Below are positions 60,989-64,000 of a stretch of 64,000 nucleotides of DNA, piece after piece (positions within the stretch are counted from its first letter, which is position 1; each line of letters opens with the position of its first letter). Source of the DNA: Niastella populi. GTDB lineage: Bacteria; Bacteroidota; Bacteroidia; Chitinophagales; Chitinophagaceae. The notes below the pieces were generated by a model. That model made no database searches. It was not told where the DNA came from and saw nothing but the letters and a program-made list of their open reading frames with translations. Location of the stretch: contig NZ_LWBP01000001.1 of the NCBI RefSeq assembly GCF_002078015.1, forward strand, positions 1-64,000. The letters are read 5' to 3'. A program made the translations under genes and the position numbers.

Positions 60989-61537
60989 ATGAAGAAAAGA
61001 TCAACGCTGGCCATAATCGCCTTCGTTTGCACCATTGCTGCTGCCAACGCACAACTCAGTAAAGGCACTGTGATGTGGGGTGGTAATTTGATCGGCGGCT
61101 ATGTGCAAACGGATAAAGCCGGTGAACTGAACGTGTTATTGTCGCCTAAAATAGCCAAATTTATCAGGAACGGTATTGCCGTTGGCGGTTATGCCAACCT
61201 GGGGCTGGCCCGCTCGTACCAGGTAGCCATTGAATGGATCTATCAGGCAGGTGCGCTGGCCCGTTACTATGTTGGCAAAAACGATGGTAATTTATCAGGC
61301 ACAAGCCGGTTGTTCATAGAAGCAACCGCCGGTTATGCCGGTTCTACCATTGCGGAAGTTTCGTCTTCAGGGATCAATCTGGGCGTTGGTCCCGGCTTCG
61401 CTTATTTTATCAGGGAGAATGCATCGATAGAAGGCATCATTAAATATGATGCATTGCTGCGATCGGACAATGAAGACGCGATAAACGAAATTAGGTTTGG
61501 TTTGGGCTTCCAGTTGTATTTATTTCCACGGAAGTAA
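60989..61537 (+). CDS. Small outer membrane beta-barrel protein
   Basis: This 182-residue protein has a signal peptide (ending ANAQ) and about eight amphipathic strands with alternating pattern (KGTVMWGGNLIGGYVQTDKA, NGIAVGGYANLGLARSYQVA, RLFIEATAGYAGSTIAE). The C-terminal GLGFQLYLFPRK resembles a barrel-end strand. It is similar in size to OmpX/OmpW-like porin-fold proteins of Bacteroidota (outer membrane protein beta-barrel domain). It is 11 bp upstream of the PQQ dehydrogenase lipoprotein start at 61549, so the two are probably cotranscribed. Confidence 0.75.
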   Translation: MKKRSTLAIIAFVCTIAAANAQLSKGTVMWGGNLIGGYVQTDKAGELNVLLSPKIAKFIRNGIAVGGYANLGLARSYQVAIEWIYQAGALARYYVGKNDGNLSGTSRLFIEATAGYAGSTIAEVSSSGINLGVGPGFAYFIRENASIEGIIKYDALLRSDNEDAINEIRFGLGFQLYLFPRK

Positions 61538-61548
61538 AAATGGTGTGT

Positions 61549-62652
61549 ATGAAAAAAGAATACTTTTTTTCAGGAATGCTGACGGTACTGCTTTTTTGCG
61601 GCGTTGCTTCATGCAAAAAGAAGGCGGTTGTAATTAACGGCTCGCTTACGCAAACACCGCGGGTAGTAAAAGAAGGACTGGAGTTCCCCTGGGAAATTGT
61701 GTGGGGCAGTGACGGTAAGATCTGGATGACCGAAAGGATTGGCCGTGTGTCACGCATCGACCCCGCCAGTGGAAATACCGAGTTCTCGTTTATGATCGAC
61801 GAAGTGCTGCCGATGGGCGAGGGCGGACTGCTGGGGATGGCGCTGCATCCGGCTTTTTCCGGCAACGGCTTTATATACCTTGTTTACAATTATGATAACG
61901 GCGACGGTTATAAAGAAAAACTGGTGCGGTATACGTACAGTAACAATACGCTTACCAATGCAACTGTGCTGTTGGATGACATTCCCGCTTCCGGCAAACA
62001 TAACGGCTCCCGCTTATGGATCACTAACGAAGCAGCGCCAAAGATCTTCATGACAACCGGTGAGGCAGGCGATCAGGCCGCTGCGCAAAAAACAAATTCG
62101 CTCAGTGGCAAAGTGCTGCGCCTGAATATCGATGGAAGTATTCCTGCCGATAATCCGGTACCCGGCGACCCGGTGTGGAGTTATGGGCACCGCAATCCGC
62201 AGGGACTGGTGATGGCCAACGGAATGCTGTATTCTTCTGAACACGGTGCGGGCGTTGAGGATGAAATAAACATTATCGAAAAAGGACGTAATTACGGTTG
62301 GCCGCTGGTGTTGGGCCCCTGTGATGTCGATGAGGGCCGTTTTTGTAAGGAAGCAAATGTAAAAGAACCTTTGTGGAGCAGCGGGCGGGGCACGGTGGCC
62401 ACCTGCGGACTGGAATACTACAACCACGATCTTATAACGCAATGGAAAAACTCATTGCTGCTGGCCACACTAAAGGATAAAACGTTATGGCAATTACAGC
62501 TTGATGCTACCGGTGAGCACGTTATTAATACTACCATTTATTTAAGGGGCCATTTTGGCCGGTTGCGCGATCTTTGTATTTCTCCCCAGGGAAAAGTGTA
62601 TCTCTGTACATCTAATGGCAATAACGATAAGATCATTGAAATTAGCGGGTAG
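61549..62652 (+). CDS. PQQ-dependent sugar dehydrogenase-like lipoprotein
   Basis: This 367-residue protein starts at ATG 61549 (MKKEYFFSGM); a start at 61540 adds only MVC. It has a lipobox (GVASC). The beta-propeller carries family motifs: LEFPWEIVWGSDGKIWMTER, GEGGLLGMALHPAFSGNGFI, SGKVLRLNIDGSIPADNP, YGHRNPQGLVM and the catalytic/calcium region SEHGAGVEDEINIIEKGRNY then GWP. It belongs to the soluble glucose/sorbosone dehydrogenase (GSDH) family. It is probably periplasmic or surface-exposed; substrate unknown. Confidence 0.9.
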   Translation: MKKEYFFSGMLTVLLFCGVASCKKKAVVINGSLTQTPRVVKEGLEFPWEIVWGSDGKIWMTERIGRVSRIDPASGNTEFSFMIDEVLPMGEGGLLGMALHPAFSGNGFIYLVYNYDNGDGYKEKLVRYTYSNNTLTNATVLLDDIPASGKHNGSRLWITNEAAPKIFMTTGEAGDQAAAQKTNSLSGKVLRLNIDGSIPADNPVPGDPVWSYGHRNPQGLVMANGMLYSSEHGAGVEDEINIIEKGRNYGWPLVLGPCDVDEGRFCKEANVKEPLWSSGRGTVATCGLEYYNHDLITQWKNSLLLATLKDKTLWQLQLDATGEHVINTTIYLRGHFGRLRDLCISPQGKVYLCTSNGNNDKIIEISG

Positions 62653-62801
62653 TGTTTACGGATGGCTGTTATATTTAATATGATTGATGCGCCCGGTGAT
62701 TTAACTACAATGTGATAATTTTTATTGGTTAAAGAAGATCTCTGGAACGATTTTTTATCATGAAGTGGAAACTCTGATTTAACCACCAAAAATTGAAGTT
62801 C

Positions 62802-64000
62802 ATGAAATCTTTTTCCTGGTTTATCAGCCTTGCAGCTGCATTCACTGTGTTGAATGCCTGTGATAAGGATGATAAAGATAAAAAACCCGAGTCGCCGTCA
62901 ACAGGTAAACCCGTGGAGACAAAGCCGGCCAATACCACGTATGCGCCCGCGTTTACCGGCCAAACCCGCGTCAATGGCGTTAAAACTTCCGCCGCTTATA
63001 AGGCAACGGTACTCACTTCATCGCTGGCATCGCCCTGGGGCATCACCAGCCTGCCCGATGGCCGGTTGCTGATCACGCAAAAAGCAGGTACAATGCGTAT
63101 TGTTACGAATACCGGCGCGGTAAGTAATCCCATAACCGGTCTGCCTGCGGTCAATGCCGGCGGGCAGGGCGGACTGTTAGGTTTGTGTATCGACCCGCAG
63201 TTCAGTTCGAACCGGATGGTGTATTGGGTATTTTCTGAAAATGTATCAGGCGGTACGGTCACCGCTGTTGCCAAAGGCAGGCTGGCTGATAATGAGGCCA
63301 GCATCGAGAATGCAACGGTGATCTATCGTGCCATTCCCGCATATAATGGCACACTGCATTACGGTAGCCGTATCCTTTTCGACAAAACCGGTAACCTGTT
63401 CGTAAGCACAGGTGAACGCTCAGATTTAGCTACCCGGCCACTGGCCCAGTCGGTAACGGCTGCATTGGGAAAAATTATCCGCATTACCACCAGCGGAGCG
63501 CCGGCGCCGGGAAATCCGACCTTCAGCCAGACGGGTGCGTTGCCTGAACTATTCAGCATCGGTCACAGGAACCCGCAGGGGATAGCCATACACCCTGAAA
63601 CCGGAGAATTATGGCAAAGCGAACATGGTCCGCGCGGCGGCGATGAAATAAACCGGGTAAAAGGCGGCGCCAACTATGGTTGGCCGGTTATTACTTACGG
63701 GATAGAATATAGCGGACAACCCATCGGTAATCCGCCCATTCAGCAGCAAAACGGTATGGAGCAACCGGTATATTACTGGGACCCTGTAATTTCACCCAGC
63801 GGCATGACGTTTTACAATGGCAACCGTATTCCTGAATGGGAGAACGATCTGTTCATTGGCGCATTGAGCGGTACCCATATCGCCCGCCTGGTGCTCGAGG
63901 ATAACAAAGTAGTAGGAGAGGAGAGATTGCTGGAAAGCGAAGGCCAGCGCTTCAGGGATGTTACCCAGGGGACTGATGAAGCGTTGTACGCCATCACCGA
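62802..64000 (+). CDS. PQQ-dependent sugar dehydrogenase-like lipoprotein, 3' end outside window
   Basis: The open frame from 62802 (MKSFSWFISL, lipobox TVLNAC) runs to the window end without a stop, giving at least 399 residues. A low-complexity DKDDKDKK linker precedes the propeller. Family motifs are SLASPWGITSLPDGRLLITQ, GGQGGLLGLCIDPQFSSN, IGHRNPQGIAIHPETGELW, SEHGPRGGDEINRVKGGANY and GWPVITYGIEYSG. It is closer to the YliI/Asd-type aldose dehydrogenases than the preceding gene. The two GSDH-type genes lie in tandem, 149 bp apart. Confidence 0.88.
   Translation, partial: MKSFSWFISLAAAFTVLNACDKDDKDKKPESPSTGKPVETKPANTTYAPAFTGQTRVNGVKTSAAYKATVLTSSLASPWGITSLPDGRLLITQKAGTMRIVTNTGAVSNPITGLPAVNAGGQGGLLGLCIDPQFSSNRMVYWVFSENVSGGTVTAVAKGRLADNEASIENATVIYRAIPAYNGTLHYGSRILFDKTGNLFVSTGERSDLATRPLAQSVTAALGKIIRITTSGAPAPGNPTFSQTGALPELFSIGHRNPQGIAIHPETGELWQSEHGPRGGDEINRVKGGANYGWPVITYGIEYSGQPIGNPPIQQQNGMEQPVYYWDPVISPSGMTFYNGNRIPEWENDLFIGALSGTHIARLVLEDNKVVGEERLLESEGQRFRDVTQGTDEALYAIT

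Overview
The window looks like a piece of a Bacteroidota chromosome, most likely family Chitinophagaceae (Chitinophaga/Niastella type). The reasons are a FecI-FecR-SusC-SusD locus, further TonB-type outer membrane proteins, AT-rich TAnnTTTG promoter-like boxes instead of clear Shine-Dalgarno sites, and many small stand-alone AraC regulators. No rRNA, tRNA or CRISPR array was recognised. All calls come from reading the sequence; no database search was run.

Layout. 1-8.1 kb (minus strand): a duplicated small Cys-rich secreted protein, a TonB-type outer membrane protein, an S9-like secreted peptidase, and an AraC/MauE-like/redoxin operon. 8.1-19.05 kb (minus): one long envelope-glycan operon with two family-2 glycosyltransferases and six related polytopic GT-C-like proteins. 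Five of these are head-to-tail paralogues joined by ATGA start/stop overlaps. 19-22.1 kb: a regulator island with three AraC-type proteins and a stand-alone RNA polymerase alpha-CTD-like protein, with unusual short repeats between them. 22.2-24.6 kb (plus): an EmrA/EmrB-like efflux pair divergent from the last AraC gene. 24.8-27.3 kb (plus): a His-rich small protein, a 7-TM protein and a NarL-type histidine kinase/response regulator pair.

27.4-53.5 kb: a complete extracellular contractile injection system (eCIS, PVC/AFP/AlgoCIS-like). The plus-strand structural operon encodes tail terminator (DUF4255), an unknown, sheath, two tube proteins, a DUF5908 peptide, LysM hub, VgrG-like spike, PAAR tip, gp25, two large baseplate wedge proteins flanking a possible fibre protein, and a 1125-aa tape measure with about 205-aa internal repeats. 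A convergent minus-strand operon encodes a DUF4239-like membrane protein, the AAA+ ATPase and three putative cargo proteins. All three cargo proteins carry the same N-terminal leader (NPLQLKQPANNPIQLQ-like) but have different bodies: DUF4157 metallopeptidase-like plus zinc ribbon, a GNAT-like acetyltransferase, and an HNH nuclease. A divergent gene encodes a membrane-anchored, catalytically degenerate GH18-like protein. An identical 18-mer centred on GGTAGAAATACC lies upstream of the structural operon and in the divergent promoter region of the cargo operon and the GH18-like gene. This suggests the whole locus is co-regulated, perhaps by the adjacent NarL-type pair.

53.6-60.5 kb (minus): ECF sigma, FecR, SusC and SusD genes of a nutrient-uptake locus. 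61-64 kb (plus): a small outer membrane barrel protein and two tandem PQQ-type sugar dehydrogenase lipoproteins, the second cut by the window edge.
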